Source of the DNA: Diaporthe sp. PMI_573
Taxonomy: Eukaryota > Ascomycota > Sordariomycetes > Diaporthales > Diaporthaceae
NCBI GenBank assembly: GCA_021399435.1
Contig: JAJTUP010000017.1
Location: 868,001 to 932,000, forward strand
Direction of reading: 5' to 3'
DNA length: 64,000 bases
In this document: positions 49,301-61,386 of the stretch, piece after piece
Numbering within the stretch: position 1 is the first letter of the stretch
How the letters are laid out: every line of letters starts with the position of its first letter
Translations under genes and position numbers: made by a program
The notes under the pieces: generated by a model
Database searches by the model: none
Told to the model about the DNA's origin: nothing
Seen by the model: the letters and a program-made list of their open reading frames with translations, nothing else

Positions 49301-51459
49301 TCTGCCTCTGAGATGCACGTCATGATCTCTTTTAGCACGAGATGTACCCAGAGGAAATTACCGGCCGCCATGCTCATAATGGTATTGAAAATATGGGCCT
49401 TGAGCTCAGATGTGGCGTGTATAAACTCAATCTCTTTCTCAACGTAAAGCCGGACATCCTGACCGGAATCATCGAGGGGGATCTTTTGAATATTTATGGT
49501 CGATTCAAGTCGATGAAATGCCGTCGCAAGGAGCTGGGTCTCTCGACTTATGAAAATCAGCCGCATAGGCACACCTGCGTTCGAAAGTGCTGGCAGAAGG
49601 TTGAGAAGAGTCTGTGGTGAGTCAGCTTCGTCTAGACCATCGATGACCCAATAGACAGGCACCGAAATGCCTATTCCGACGAGTGACTGAACAAACAACT
49701 TTTGCCATAATACCCGGCTCTCAGCTTTCTGTGCACTGAAACCGGTTTCAGCCAGCTTCGTGAGACGATGACGGTAGTCCGGAAGCTGAGATGCAAGTTG
49801 GAATGCGAGCGATTTCAGCAACCCACTGAGCGATCTTCTGTCCTGGTTGCCATGCCTGAAAAAGTAGTACTGGCATTTGACCTCGAGAGAGCGAAGGTGT
49901 TGGACGATGAACGCAGAAAGGACTGATTTTCCCGCCCCGGGAGGTCCTCTAAGCCACAGTACCTGGGGACACCGTGCTGTATTGTCCAGATACTTTTGAA
50001 AGACAACGTCATTGAGTATCCACGCACAAGATCCTGATATCCTCCGATCGATGAAATACTCCAAGTCATCCTCGGGAGCTTCGTACGTGGCCAAGAGCGA
50101 CTGCACCGTCATGATTTCGCCGTCTTCATTAGGATCGTGTTGCCTCAAGACTATTTCATGATAAGTTTGGCCACTAAAACTGGTCTCAAGGGCTTTAGAT
50201 GTACCTGTTGACTTAAACTGGCCCACCAAGGACCTGATAACATCCCTCACACTTCTGTAATTCGAGTCCTGCCGGCTGACGTATTTGCAAACATCATGAT
50301 GATCGGCATCAAGTAGTTTTGTGATTTCGCCAACGTAGCCCAATGTCGCCGAATCCCTCTCCACAATCATCTAGGAACAACGTTTTAGCACCACCGGTGT
50401 TCTTCCAGGGGCAGTTGCAGACATCAAAAACCTCGCACATACCATTTTTCTCGGACCGACCGTAGTTGGCCTAGTCTCGAAGAACGACACAATACTTAGA
50501 TCTGTCGCAATATTTCTAAATTGGTCATTGATTTCCTGGAGAGTTGGGGAGTTACGTTGAAGCTCAGTGATGTACTCCTTTGCAGAGTGGTTGAAAACCG
50601 AAGCCTGCAGCACTCTGTTCATCACCTGGGCGAGGTTACTGCCGCGGTGCGGTGTCCCAAGGAATATGATACCGGATACCGACTGGACAATATCCTTGTA
50701 ATGGGCATCATTTTGTCCTAATATGAATGCCTGGACTTCTCGTGAGTTTGTTACGTTCGCCCTCATGGTGCCGAGTTGGCCATGCTGGACAACTGACCTT
50801 CTTTACTACAAGTCCTCCCATTGAATGTACAACGAATATGATAGGCACCTGCGTGACACACTCAAGTCAGGAACTCCGCCTTCATGTATAATGGGTTTCA
50901 ACGTCGATATCACTTCATGTTGTCTCCTATAACCATGCTATGGCTCCAATGCCCGCCGGATTTGGGGAGCACTCACGCGGCCAATGTCCAGGGCTGACGA
51001 GTGCTCATCTGTCCCGAACTTCATCGCAAACAGGAGCTCTCTCGCGAAGTCCGAAATATTAAGGATGTTTTTGCCTGGAGCCGCGAAATGTGCATTGTAC
51101 CCGAAGGACAACATTCGGGCGGACGATATTTCTGGCTCGAGCGGCAGCCATTCCTTCGGCCAGAATAGGTTGGGGTCCTTATTCTTCGACCATGTCTGCT
51201 TGCTCGTCCCACCTAGTCCGTGAACGAAGATAACATCGATTGTATGAGGGGTGTCTGGTACGTGGATAACGTTCAAACCGAGAGGATCATGCGTGGTATG
51301 GCTTGTCGTGATTGTGTATTCGCGAGAATTGAAAGGTGTGAGAGTCGTTGAAGGCGCCGACTGCTCCGATCGCCCCGGGGAAGTGGAGCGGGGGTTGGTC
51401 GATGGAGGCCCCAGACTTGAATCCAGCTTCTTCTTGCGCGGAAGCCACTTCAACTGCAT
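46318..51459 (-). CDS. NLR-like protein: alpha/beta hydrolase, NACHT, WD40
   Basis: The minus-strand exons are 51459-50977, 50848-50798, 50730-50443 and 50370-46318, giving 1624 residues with no break. The N-terminal domain is a SesB-like alpha/beta hydrolase: DVIFVHGLGG in exon 1, the nucleophile elbow VHSMGG (Ser170) in the 17-codon exon 2, and FLGTPHRG in exon 3. A spacer leads to a NACHT-type STAND NTPase with P-loop GPPGAGKS at 416-423 and Walker B VIDGLDEAD at 516-524. From about residue 900 onward, degenerate WD repeats follow (KVWNVASA, GDGTLRIWNF). Proteins with an effector domain, NACHT and repeats are fungal NLRs that act in heterokaryon incompatibility, cell death or defence. Here the lipase-like domain would be the effector. 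The repeats are diverged rather than near-identical, unlike HET-D/E types with recent repeat turnover. Splice joins were inferred by frame and motif continuity. Confidence 0.92.
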
Positions 51460-52323
51460 GACTGTGAGTTACGTTGGGAATAAGGCGGTGATGTGGGTGT
51501 GTATGTTACCATGGTGAAGGCGTGACATCGGACGCCAAAGGTGTCCTCTGTTGGACCACTGTCCGAGGCGAGGCGAGAGCAAGCTTGGAAGCCAGGATCG
51601 TCTCAGATCGTCTTGTTATGCACGTTGGCTCAACGTCAAGGAAGCTCTAGGCCTGGGCGATCGAAGAGAAGAAGAAAGCAGGACCCCGCATCGTATCAGA
51701 TGTGAAATCGCGGGTAGCTCGAAGAGATTGGTCTTCCTCACAACATGCATACGGAGAAGATTTTGAGGCCGGGGCTATGGGCCTCCAACATTCGTCTGTT
51801 CCAGCTGGGCTTGTGGTCCGAATCCTGCCACGGTCCAGATCCTGCCACATGCATGCAGACATGCTTGTTGGGCGTCGGCGTGCACACCAACGGTATCATT
51901 GAGGAAGCGGGGTTCCCCAAAATGCAGAGATTATTGGTATTGATAAGCATGCACACGCCGCCAAATGTGGTACGATGGTTATTCTGTCCCATGTAAAAGG
52001 TTGCATGGCTGGCTAAGGTGTGCGCCATCTGCTGGAGCCTTACCCCCCGGGACAATCAGCAGCTGCTGAGTGGCTGAGACGGACCAACACTCACTTCCCA
52101 AGCACACGGGCGCCTCAACTCCGTCATTAAGCGCCGGGCTAGCATTTGACGTGTGTTACCCCTGATCATTGTGCGGGGAAATTCTTTGGGGATCACACTG
52201 ATAGAAAGTCAGGAACCGCTCGCCCACAGAATTACTCGGAGGACATTGACACTGCTCCGATTCTGCGAATTGATCTTCCTGCTACTCACGGATTTGGACC
52301 TCCAGAGTTGAAGTAGACCGGTG
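51460..52323. other. Divergent intergenic region (NLR and kinase-like gene)
   Basis: About 860 bases lie between the starts of the NLR (-) and the fructosamine-kinase-like gene (+). It must hold both promoters. Short open frames here have no recognisable content. Confidence 0.4.
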
Positions 52324-53596
52324 ATGAATAACACCAAGGAAACCCTCAGCAGCGTGAGGGACGTGATCCCGGATATTGGGGGAAACTTCCAGCTGGACCC
52401 TGCTGTAATCGAGAGTAAGGAACTGGACCTGAAGCCTAACGATCTCACTAGTGAAGCTGAGTTATATTAGAATTCCCAGAAGGGACCCACGTTCTGCAAG
52501 CAAGCAGTTATGGGACCTCACTCTGGACACGAACTGCTCGAGTGGCGACTACTCTTAACGGGGAAAAGAAGGACTACTTTCTGAAGGTTCGAGGCTAATC
52601 CGCACAATTTATAGTCCATTTTTGACGATTCATCTTCAGTGCGCCACAGAAGCGGGTGCTTCGATGACGGAAGGGGAATTTCACTCTATCTCAGAGATTT
52701 ACAAATTAATCCCAACGCTCACACCCCGCCCAGTGGCCTGGGGCAAATTCAGGAATGCGACCATCGACACTTATTTCTTCCTCTGTGATTTTGTAGACAT
52801 GTCTACAAGTTTACCAGACCCGGCAAAGTTTTGTGCTCGCATTTCACAGCTTCACCGTGAGAGTGTTTCCCCCACTGGGAAGTTTGGCTTTCATATCAAG
52901 AACTGCAAAGGGAAGACACCACAACCGATAGAATGGGAAGAGAACTGGACGCGCTACTTCACGAGACTGATCAGCTATGTAGGTACCAAATTGTCTTCCC
53001 CTACCTTCCTATGACTGTATTCGAAGGCTGCCGAGTCTGATTAAATACAGGGCTTTGAAAGAGACCTCGTATCCAATGGGCCGTGGCCTGAGTACGAAGA
53101 AGCTTTTGCTCGACTTGTCAAGGATGTCATTCCGCAAATTCTAGATCCCCTCACTGAAGAAGGCAGAACTATCAAGCCTTGCCTCGTACATGGTGATCTA
53201 TGGGAGGGAAACACCACAACAAACCTCGAGACAGGCGAGCCTATGATATTTGATGCAGCTGCATTCTATGCACACAACGAATACGAACTCGGGATTTGGA
53301 GGCGCGAGATGGTCAGATTCGGCAAGCCCTTCTTCAAGCAGTATCTTCGCAGCTTTCCCCCCAGCGAACCTGTGGAACAATTCGACGACAGGAATGCGCT
53401 CTACGTGTTGAAGTTTGATCTGGACTACTGCCTACATAGACCAGGCCTGCCACTGGTCCGAGAACAGTTAGTACAGCGCTCAGTTCGGCGATGATCATTC
53501 ACAATTCTAACTGAGAACAGGATCCTCACGGATATTCTGAGACTTGTGAACAAATACCCTCCGAACACAAATGAGGGACCACTTCCACTCATATGA
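52324..53596 (+). CDS. Fructosamine/ketosamine-3-kinase-like protein
   Basis: The exons are 52324-52414, 52471-52586, 52640-52978, 53051-53466 and 53521-53596, giving 345 residues. Four introns of 53-72 bases all have GT..AG ends and keep frame. The domain is the fructosamine kinase family (PF03881) within the protein-kinase-like fold. Seen are the ATP-binding lysine in YFLK at 66-69, a CATEAGASMTEGEFHS helix with its Glu, the catalytic loop HGDLWEGN at 229-236 with Asp231 and Asn236, and FDAA with the metal-binding Asp250. The family phosphorylates sugars attached to lysines and so starts deglycation; many fungal members have unknown substrates. The length is close to the family norm and all catalytic positions are present, so it should be active. 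It is divergent from the NLR gene. Confidence 0.9.
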
Positions 53597-54197
53597 TACT
53601 TTTTCACCGTTTAACTGGATCGATGAGAAGTGATTTTACTCCCCACCACCGACGTTCTGTGGGTCGATAAAGCACAAAAGGCTTAGAGTGGATCCTCACC
53701 CTCGATTAAAGAATGTTGAGCCGTTCGACGTCTGGAAGCTCTCACGAACAGACATGAGCAGTGGCAATGGAAAATCGGGGTCTAGTGTGTTTGTAGAGTA
53801 TCACAGCCGGAAGTACATGTCAGGTGGATGGTCAATAGATCGAATTATGATCGGAACTCGTTTTCAGGAGCATGTTTATGGGTACTTGCTGGGGTTTCAT
53901 CTGCCAATAAACAATCGGGATGCCGTAGCATACTACATTCTTGAAGGGTTGCGGTCCCGCATATTCCTGGCCCGAAAACCACCCCAGCCTCCGGATTTGA
54001 CCAGTCATGAGGTTTTTCACAGGGACCCCTGTCAGGCATGTTGGTGAATTTGCGAATTGATAAGCCAACATGCATAATGAGCATCCTCCGCACCTCCCCG
54101 CAACGAGATATTTGCCCCAAACTTTGGCCAAAGTAGAACCAACTCACCCTTTGAACTTTCACACCCTTCTTATCCAATTCCCGTGCACTCTTTGACC
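53597..54197. other. Intergenic region before the MFS gene
   Basis: A plus-strand frame at 53688-54047 has no recognisable content. No gene is supported. It should hold the MFS promoter. Confidence 0.35.
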
Positions 54198-55950
54198 ATG
54201 AATAAAGATTCAAACGGACAAACTGAGCATTCCATGCCAGAATCATCGAATGACGATGTTTACTCCGCCTTCTCACAATCATCCAAAGCATGGATCGCCT
54301 TCCTCGTGGGCTTGTCGGGCTTTTTCTCACCTCTCAGTGCGAACATATATTTTCCAGCCATTACAAATATCTCGGAAGACCTACGCGTTTCACTTGAGCT
54401 TGTAAACCTCACCATAACGGCATATTTAATATGCCAGTGTATTACACCCTCCATCACGGGCGACCTGGCGGACATGATTGGGCGGCGGCCTGTTTACTTA
54501 TTAGTCCTAACGGTCTATTTCGGTGCAAATCTGGGACTGAGTCTACAGAGGACGTATGCAGGTCTACTTGTGTTGCGAATGATCCAAAGTATGGGTGCCT
54601 CCGGAACAATAGCTCTATGTCTTAGCGTCATACACGACATAGCTGCGCCGCATGAGAGAGGCAAGTATATGGGAGCAGCGATGACAGGGTAAGCAACTCG
54701 CATCGAGTGAGTCTTATGGCCTCTGACAAAGTTCGCAGACCTAATGCGGCCCCGAGCATCGGACCTGTGCTGGGCGGCGTCCTAGTGGAGAAAGCAGGTT
54801 GGCAATGGATATTCCGCTTCCTGACCATCCTTTCGGGATTCAACCTCGTTCTCATTGCCGTATTCTTCCCGGAGACCGGACGTGCGATAGTTGGAAACGG
54901 GTCTTTTCCTGCAAGTGGCATCAATGGTAGTCCGATTTCTTGCATGATCTCACGGCGCCAGTCGAGCGTCAACACGTCCACTCGCCCTCAGAAACCCAGG
55001 TTACGAGTGCCAAATCCCCTCATTGCCCTGAAAATACTGTTCAAGAAGGACGTGGCACTGTTGATGTACGCGAATGGTGTTTTCTACATGAATTACCAAT
55101 GCACACAGTCCTCGCTTTCTTCATTGTTTATGGCCACTTACGGCCTCAACGCGCTTCAGGCTGGGCTTTGCTATTTACCTTATGGAATTGCATGTACTGC
55201 GGGGACTTTCTTGACGGGTGAGTTGGTCATAAGAGTGCAGCAATCGTTATTCATTGGCTGACAAATAAGGTATGATCATTGATCGTGACTACCGCATCAC
55301 AGCTGCAGCTGTCGGCTTCACTATCAACAAGAAGCAAGGAGACGACCTCAGAAAATTCCCTATCGAGAAGGCAAGGCTGCGAAGCATATGGTACTTCATG
55401 GGCCTTCTTATCATATGCACCGTGGGTTATGGTTGGTCAGTCGAAACTAAAACAGTGAGAGAGCACATACCCAATATTACTTCACATGGGGATCAACAAT
55501 AATATGACTGACTCGTAAAAAATCCAGCATATGGCTGTTCCTCTAGTACTTCAGTTTCTTAGTGGAATAGGTGTCACTGGAACATTCAACGTAAGCAATT
55601 ACTGTCTCAAGCTGCAAAATACTACAAGAGCTACGTGACTCACCAGCTCTTAGATCTTGCGCACATTGGTCATCGACATCCACCCTAACAACCCCGCTAC
55701 AGCGAGCGCGACCATAAATATAATCCGAGGGACGTTCGCAGCAGTCGGCGTTTCCGTCATTCAAGTGCTCTTAGACCACCTCAAGGCTGGCTGGACTTTC
55801 ACTCTACTTGCAGGACTCTGCGCTACCGCGTACCCATTGCTTCTGTTGAATTTAAGGTTCGGCATGGAGTGGCGACAAGCTAGGGAAGCGAATGATGATG
55901 TTAACAAGGGACAGAGGTCTAAACCTACTGAGGAATTACCCCGGGGGTAA
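54198..55950 (+). CDS. MFS drug/metabolite transporter (DHA1 type)
   Basis: The exons are 54198-54688, 54739-55217, 55270-55454, 55528-55590 and 55654-55950, giving 504 residues. Four introns of 50-73 bases keep frame; the last acceptor is the TAG at 55651-55653 rather than the nearer CAG. The protein has the 12-helix MFS layout. Motif A, GDLADMIGRRP, lies at 88-98 between helices 2 and 3. A PSIGPVLGG stretch typical of drug antiporters (motif C) falls in helix 5, just after the first intron. A long hydrophilic central loop (about 235-270) separates the two halves. It would be a plasma-membrane proton antiporter exporting a metabolite or drug. The substrate is unknown. No mutation breaks it. 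Confidence 0.93.
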
Positions 55951-57508
55951 GAAATGGGCAAGCGTTGAAGGCTAAGGTTGACGATAGATGTCCTTTGTTG
56001 CAGTAGCAAAGATTGGCAACTAGACGGCCATTATGTAGCCCAGCTAAACATATACCTTTGGATAGACAACACATGATGTTGAGCATTTTAGGTGGACCTG
56101 AACCCAATGAGAAAAGATGGAGTATCGGATAAAGGATGAGAACTAGCTCCACTGACCCGCGAAAGGCTTTTCCAAGTGTCAATGTCTGCAATATCAGTAC
56201 CGTTCGTCCAGTCATAAGACCTACTTCCACGCCCTGAAGCGGATATGTCGTAGGACGAGACTTACGTGGGTTTACCGGCCTTCTCCCTATGATTAATTGG
56301 CTATCAATCGAGTGACATACCTATCAGAATCAGGACTTTCTTGGCCATCGATGGTAATACATAGTGTATACCTGATATCACGCAAGATGCCTAGGGACAA
56401 GATGACAGTATTCATGGCGATCGCTTTGAATCAGTGTATGACGAAGCCAGTAACCCACTTCCTGCGCGGCTGGGTCGCGGTTCCCTTGTACATAAATGAT
56501 GCTTCGATTGATAAATAATGCTTGTGAGAGCTTTAATGCTATTAAGGGGATCCGGGGAATCACACTCTGGAGCAGAGCTGATCTCGCCTAATACAAGACC
56601 ACCAAGATAAAGTCAAATGTGAAAGCCTTGTTCTTCTCCTTTCTTCTATGTTGTATTCGGTCTCGATAGCTAAGGTCCCATTTTAACAATGATTCGCTTC
56701 AGAGATTATCGTCAATATCATACTATCACGAGAGAGAGCGTACGGCGTAGTAGAATCGAGTTAATTGAAGGTCGAGGAATTCTCTCGAGCAGCCCATGCC
56801 ACTCAGAAGCGCTATTTATATGTGGGCATAGTGGGTTATCGTGACACATCCAAACTTGTTAAAGGAAGGGAACTCTTGTACCCCTTTATCAACAGATTAT
56901 TGAGCCACCAGAAGAAACCCCAGGTAACAAATCCACTCGTACTTTCTGCTCCAAGTCCCCGCAATGCGTGCATAAGTGATTTCGTTTACCTTGAACCTGA
57001 AGCAGAAACGCAAGCACCTTAGAGGCAAGAATCGACGAAAAGACGACGGACAACGTCTGAGGTAGACCACTCTGCGTACCGTCTTGCCCACGGCGCGAGA
57101 TTAGCCATAGACTCCGGCACTGGAAAGCGTCGAAGAGAATCAAGAATATGAAATACAAGCAGATTATCGAAGATAGACGGACGGTCCGTGTGTACTCGAA
57201 CTAGCTCAAGACGCCCAGAGCCACGGCATCGAGCACGGCAAGCGTGGCTGCAGCGAAAGAAACGCCATGATACGTCGCCCGCGGCCATATCTCGGCTGGG
57301 ACACATGCCCATAGCACGAATAAAATCAGCTGCGGGGATGTATATAGTATGAAAAGATCGTTGCAATCACTCTGCTAACTAGCATCAGGCCGGCCCAAAT
57401 TTATACATCTGGTGTTAACCATGTGCCGTCACCCTTTTAGGATTAAGTTTCAGTTTCTGCGTTGTGACAACTTTCCCTGTCTTCTGTGAAAGCTTAGCTC
57501 TTGTGTCC
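55951..57508. other. Intergenic region between convergent genes
   Basis: About 1.6 kb without a supported gene. A minus-strand frame at 57019-57366 shows no family resemblance and has no clear splice partners. Confidence 0.35.
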
Positions 57509-59255
57509 TCAGAGAGTACCATCAACCTTCTTTGTTCCCTGATCGCACGTATCAAAGATATCATTACTAACTTTAACATGACCAAAATAAGTATCTGCCA
57601 GAATCTCGCGTATAGAAGGTCTGTTTTCTGGCTTAGTGTTGATCATACGCATCAACAAAGAACGTAATGCGCTATTTGTTGGCATACGCAACTGCCATGC
57701 CTTCTCAACCTTCTGGCGGTCAAGCCCCGTAGGGGGTACTATAGCATATTTCATTCCGATTAGCGTTTCTATGCTTTAATACATCTCTCTTTGTGGGGAA
57801 GGATACATGAATAGATAAGGAGGTAAAATACCTTGCGTACCTGCGGACAGGGGCCAATACTTGCACCAATCTTGTGAAACCGGCCCGCAGAGCTCTATAT
57901 TACGAACAATCTGATCCCTCAGCGGCCCTCTAGGTTTGAAGAGGTGCATGCCCGTTTCAATTCGATAGAACTTGGAAATAAGAGGAGTCAATAAAGACCC
58001 ACTGCATCATGCATGGTTGCAGAGCCGGAATCGACTTACGAGGCATGCGATCGCCCAAATATCAGACTGCTGGCTCCAGGCGCACCCTATCTTCCCATTC
58101 GATATCTCAGGCCCGTACATGGCAACCTCAGGAGGCTGGTACGCCATGGGACATGCGCCTTTGAGATGACGAGGTGCATCAATCCAAGAAGCTAGTGAAT
58201 TTTTGTCAGCGTCTATTCCATACTGACATCACTTCTTGATACATGTTATTCTTGCAATCAAGACTTACCTCTACCGAAGTCAAGGATCCTAATGGCAGGT
58301 TGGCCATTGGTAGGGAAAGCACTCCCAGCACGCAGGAAGTCAAAGATCGATATAGATCCCACCTGATAAGCAGGGACAGTGTCCATAGGGTATGATGCGT
58401 TTGTGGGTATTACAGGTGCCATCTCTAGCTCTCCTGCAATATGATCAAAGAGGTCAATTCCGTTGAATTGGTTGATCTGGGGCACAGCAATGCCGACATT
58501 TCCATGGTGCGGGTCTAGACAAGGGAGCCCCTCATCAGTAATAAATCGAAGAACCATGTGTATGCCTTATGCTTACCTCCATGCGCGATCCTTTGATTAT
58601 GGAGATAGTCAAATCCGAGGGCGATCTGCCTATTCAGGCTTTGTTGGGGGAAATTCTTCCGAGTCTCAAGATCAATTGCTGAAAGAGGTACGACAACTTC
58701 TGTTACGAAGCATTCGTGGCACCCATTCGGGCCCCTAATAGTGAAGAGATCAAAGAGTTGAATAATATGCTCCTGACCACGGCCCTGAGTCTGGCGAGTG
58801 TGCTGTAAAATCTGAGCTTCAGTGCTTGGAGAAGCATCACCCATTCCTAAACCAACTTTCACTGCAACAAGTCGCCTATAAACAGTCTCTTAGTAAGCTT
58901 CAAGGCTTACAAAGGGTAGTTTAAATCTCTTTGCTGGGGTGGTAGCAAGGAGAATTGGGGTTTGCAATTAGTGGGTCTCGTTCCATGCTGCTCACCTGGT
59001 ATCAGCATCTTGTGCAAGCCACACAGTCGAGAAAGCACCAAATCCAATTTTGACATAGATTGTGTACCGTGGTAGTTTCTGTGGATGGCTGACGCATGTC
59101 GACGGCTTGGGCAGGATGTCTCCTGGTATGATAGGATGCAAACCATGCCGCTTGTATCTGTCCAAGTCCTCGATTGTCCTTTCATCAACAGGATGGGGGA
59201 GGAAGTCGAGGTCATCCAGCGGACTTCCGGCTTGTTTTTGATCACGGCCTGCCAT
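57509..59255 (-). CDS. SRPK-like serine/threonine protein kinase
   Basis: The minus-strand exons are 59255-58996, 58875-58577, 58514-58269, 58191-58040, 57970-57841 and 57768-57509, giving 448 residues. Five introns of 62-120 bases keep frame; the fifth donor has an alternative a few bases downstream. Kinase motifs are complete: glycine loop IGFGAFSTV at 70-78, VAVK with Lys93, catalytic loop HGDPHHGN at 185-192 (HGD in place of HRD), and DFG at 265-267. An SDIWAIACL helix F stretch and a final PENRPSIREIL segment follow. The glycine-loop style and the ENRPS end match fungal SRPK-like kinases, a family widely expanded in filamentous fungi. Most members have unknown targets and may not act on splicing factors. 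The protein looks active and soluble. Confidence 0.9.
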
Positions 59256-60331
59256 GTTATGATCCAAGAATGGGAGAAGAGGGTGATCGAGGGGTCACCA
59301 CAGGGGATGCTGGATGGAAGGGACCAAATTGAGGCTTTCTTCGCAGGTTGTAGGTTGAAAAGAGGGAGGCGGAGCTTGCCGAGCTGTGACGCAGCAAGTT
59401 CCTGCAGGAATGGATCAGGCTGGGTGGGGGGCACAGACCAACATATAGTGGCGACTACTACCCCGCAAACAACAACTTCGTGGTCGCAACTTAAACTTAA
59501 ATCTACGCATATCAACAGATGAGCATTCACCGTTGACGGACCACCGTGGCCTTCCAGTGATTCAGCTCCATATGCTTCAACTTTTCATTCGCCCTGGCCT
59601 GTAGCCAGCTGGTACCTGGTCATGACCCTGCTGTGCCGCATTGCCTCGGCCATAAATGTAATTGCCCGGTTAAATTGATCCAGGCCTCTCGGCCAACAGA
59701 TGCTTTGCCCCCCCCCCTCAAGAGTTGGGCGGCGTTGTACATAAAATTAGTTCTCTGTGCCGCAAAGGGTCTCGCCCGCAAGCAAATTGTATCACCTGGC
59801 TTTGGAAATGGTCTAAACCCGTACCAACACCACCACCAAAGACGAATGAGAAGACGAATGATAGCCAGAGACACCACAAACATGACACTACGGAGTAGAT
59901 CTTCATGGCTGAATCAAGTCATTAAGGCCATGAAACCTGGCTCTTTGCGTTTCATGGTCTTTTATGCGTGGCCTAAGTTTTCAACCAACAAGGCGCTCAA
60001 GGTGGGAGTTAGCCATGTCAGGAATATTACAATCTGATTACGGGCGGTTGGCACTTCACAACTCAATATAAGGTCGAGAATGTTGCCTACCAATTGTGAT
60101 TTCGGAATCGTCAATTGTGCTTCTCTCTTATCCAATCTTAATTTGCTATCCTCATGGCCTTACCGGTTCCAAATACACACACTTTTCAATCTTGTCCTTG
60201 CACTTGTGCAGCAACCACACTGTGATTAAAACTAACTCTTGCTGGGTACAAGCATTCTCCCTGATCTCATTGATACGCAAGTTACGTTTTCTTTTCTTTT
60301 TTGAAATAAAAATACAAATAAAAAGACAAAG
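59256..60331. other. Divergent intergenic region
   Basis: This lies between the starts of the kinase (-) and the small gene (+). It contains a C run near 59706-59717. No gene is supported, although a 134-codon plus-strand frame exists at 59633-60037. Confidence 0.35.
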
Positions 60332-60948
60332 ATGTCTCGGTACCAAGCCCACGGCTTTTATGATACCACCGCCACCGACGGTCGCCCTCTTCGTATTATT
60401 TTCCAACATAGAGATGACGAAAGGACGGAAGAGGACGTTGTCCGGACGGTCATGGTACTCCGCGAGTTCGCAGCTGACTGTACAGCCGGGAGACTAGTAA
60501 GCCGATCGTTCTATAAAATATGTCCAAATCACGAGTTTTCGATATGCTGTCTCAAATGGAGTGTTCATTCTAAGCAGGCTACAGGATGTCAACGGCAGAG
60601 CCCCAGATAAGGAAGGACGGCCGTGCGATGTCATTCTCACGCAGTAAGTCCACCAGCTCAAGGACCTGGCCCCAGGCACTTGCATTCTCCCATGAATCTA
60701 GCTGATAGTCTGCTAGTGATGCTGGTTTGCACCCGTCCGACAGCGATCCAAATCCGCATACCTCCGTTCTGGTGGCTTCCAACGCATGTTGGAACCAGAA
60801 TCCGAGACTGACTCGATCAGGCTATCATGTATACTCGCGGAACAATGACATGGCACAAGGCTACAGAGACTGGTTTAGAACAAAGCGTTCAAACAAATCA
60901 AAGCAGACAAGTCCGAAGATAGTGGAAGATGTTAGGCTTGCGCTTTAA
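60332..60948 (+). CDS. Small hypothetical protein, three exons, stop before a continuing frame
   Basis: The exons are 60332-60496, 60585-60643 and 60744-60948, giving 142 residues. The introns of 88 and 100 bases have GTAAGC/GTAAGT donors and CAG acceptors and keep frame. The protein is polar, with an acidic N-terminal half (HRDDERTEED) and a basic C-terminal half (FRTKRSNKSKQ). No known domain, signal peptide or membrane segment is seen. The stop TAA at 60946-60948 is followed in the same frame by 146 further sense codons. The gene may therefore originally have been longer, with the TAA replacing a CAA. Confidence 0.6.
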
Positions 60949-60954
60949 AACGAT

Positions 60955-61386
60955 ATGAGGCGGCCTCCGACTCCTCCAAAGCAGCCCTCTCCTCCAAAGC
61001 AACCCTCTCCACCGCCAGGCTCGGTCGGATTCATGGCTGATGGAATAACGCCTGTCTACTTTTCAGAGAGCCAGAGAAAATACTATTATGTGGACGCAGA
61101 CCAGGCAAGGCGCTTTTGTACAGGGCCGGGAACGAATTTTCTAAGCACAGGCTCTACTGTTGGGGACAGCAGCTCAGCATCTACCAGCTCCTCTAGCCAG
61201 CATGGCCATGCCGGTCCTTCCAACACGCCCAGCACTTCCGGCCCCTCGGGTAAAGACCCAAAAAAGGGCAAGATGCCAGATGGCCAGCCATACTACTTAT
61301 TTCTCCGTACAAACCAGTATTACTATATTGGTGCGGACAAGAAGAAACACGGCTATTCCCCTCCTTCAAGTGGTCCTAGTAGGTGA
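60955..61386 (+). CDS. In-frame downstream half with two YYY-x2-AD motifs
   Basis: This is an open frame of 143 codons from an ATG six bases after the TAA of the preceding gene and in the same frame. It starts with a Pro/Lys-rich stretch (PPTPPKQPSPPKQPSPP). It has two related modules: MADG...KYYYVDAD near residues 27-50 and MPDG...QYYYIGAD near 103-127, joined by a Ser/Gly-rich linker. The modules resemble no family I can name with confidence. It is either the C-terminal half of a gene cut by a nonsense change, or the product of a separate or readthrough event. It has no promoter of its own that can be seen. Confidence 0.45.
   Translation: MRRPPTPPKQPSPPKQPSPPPGSVGFMADGITPVYFSESQRKYYYVDADQARRFCTGPGTNFLSTGSTVGDSSSASTSSSSQHGHAGPSNTPSTSGPSGKDPKKGKMPDGQPYYLFLRTNQYYYIGADKKKHGYSPPSSGPSR

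Noticed and set aside
60579..60782. Minus-strand frame of 67 codons that looks protein-like
   Set aside because: The plus strand has a coherent three-exon gene over the same bases with strong splice sites; the minus frame has no partners.
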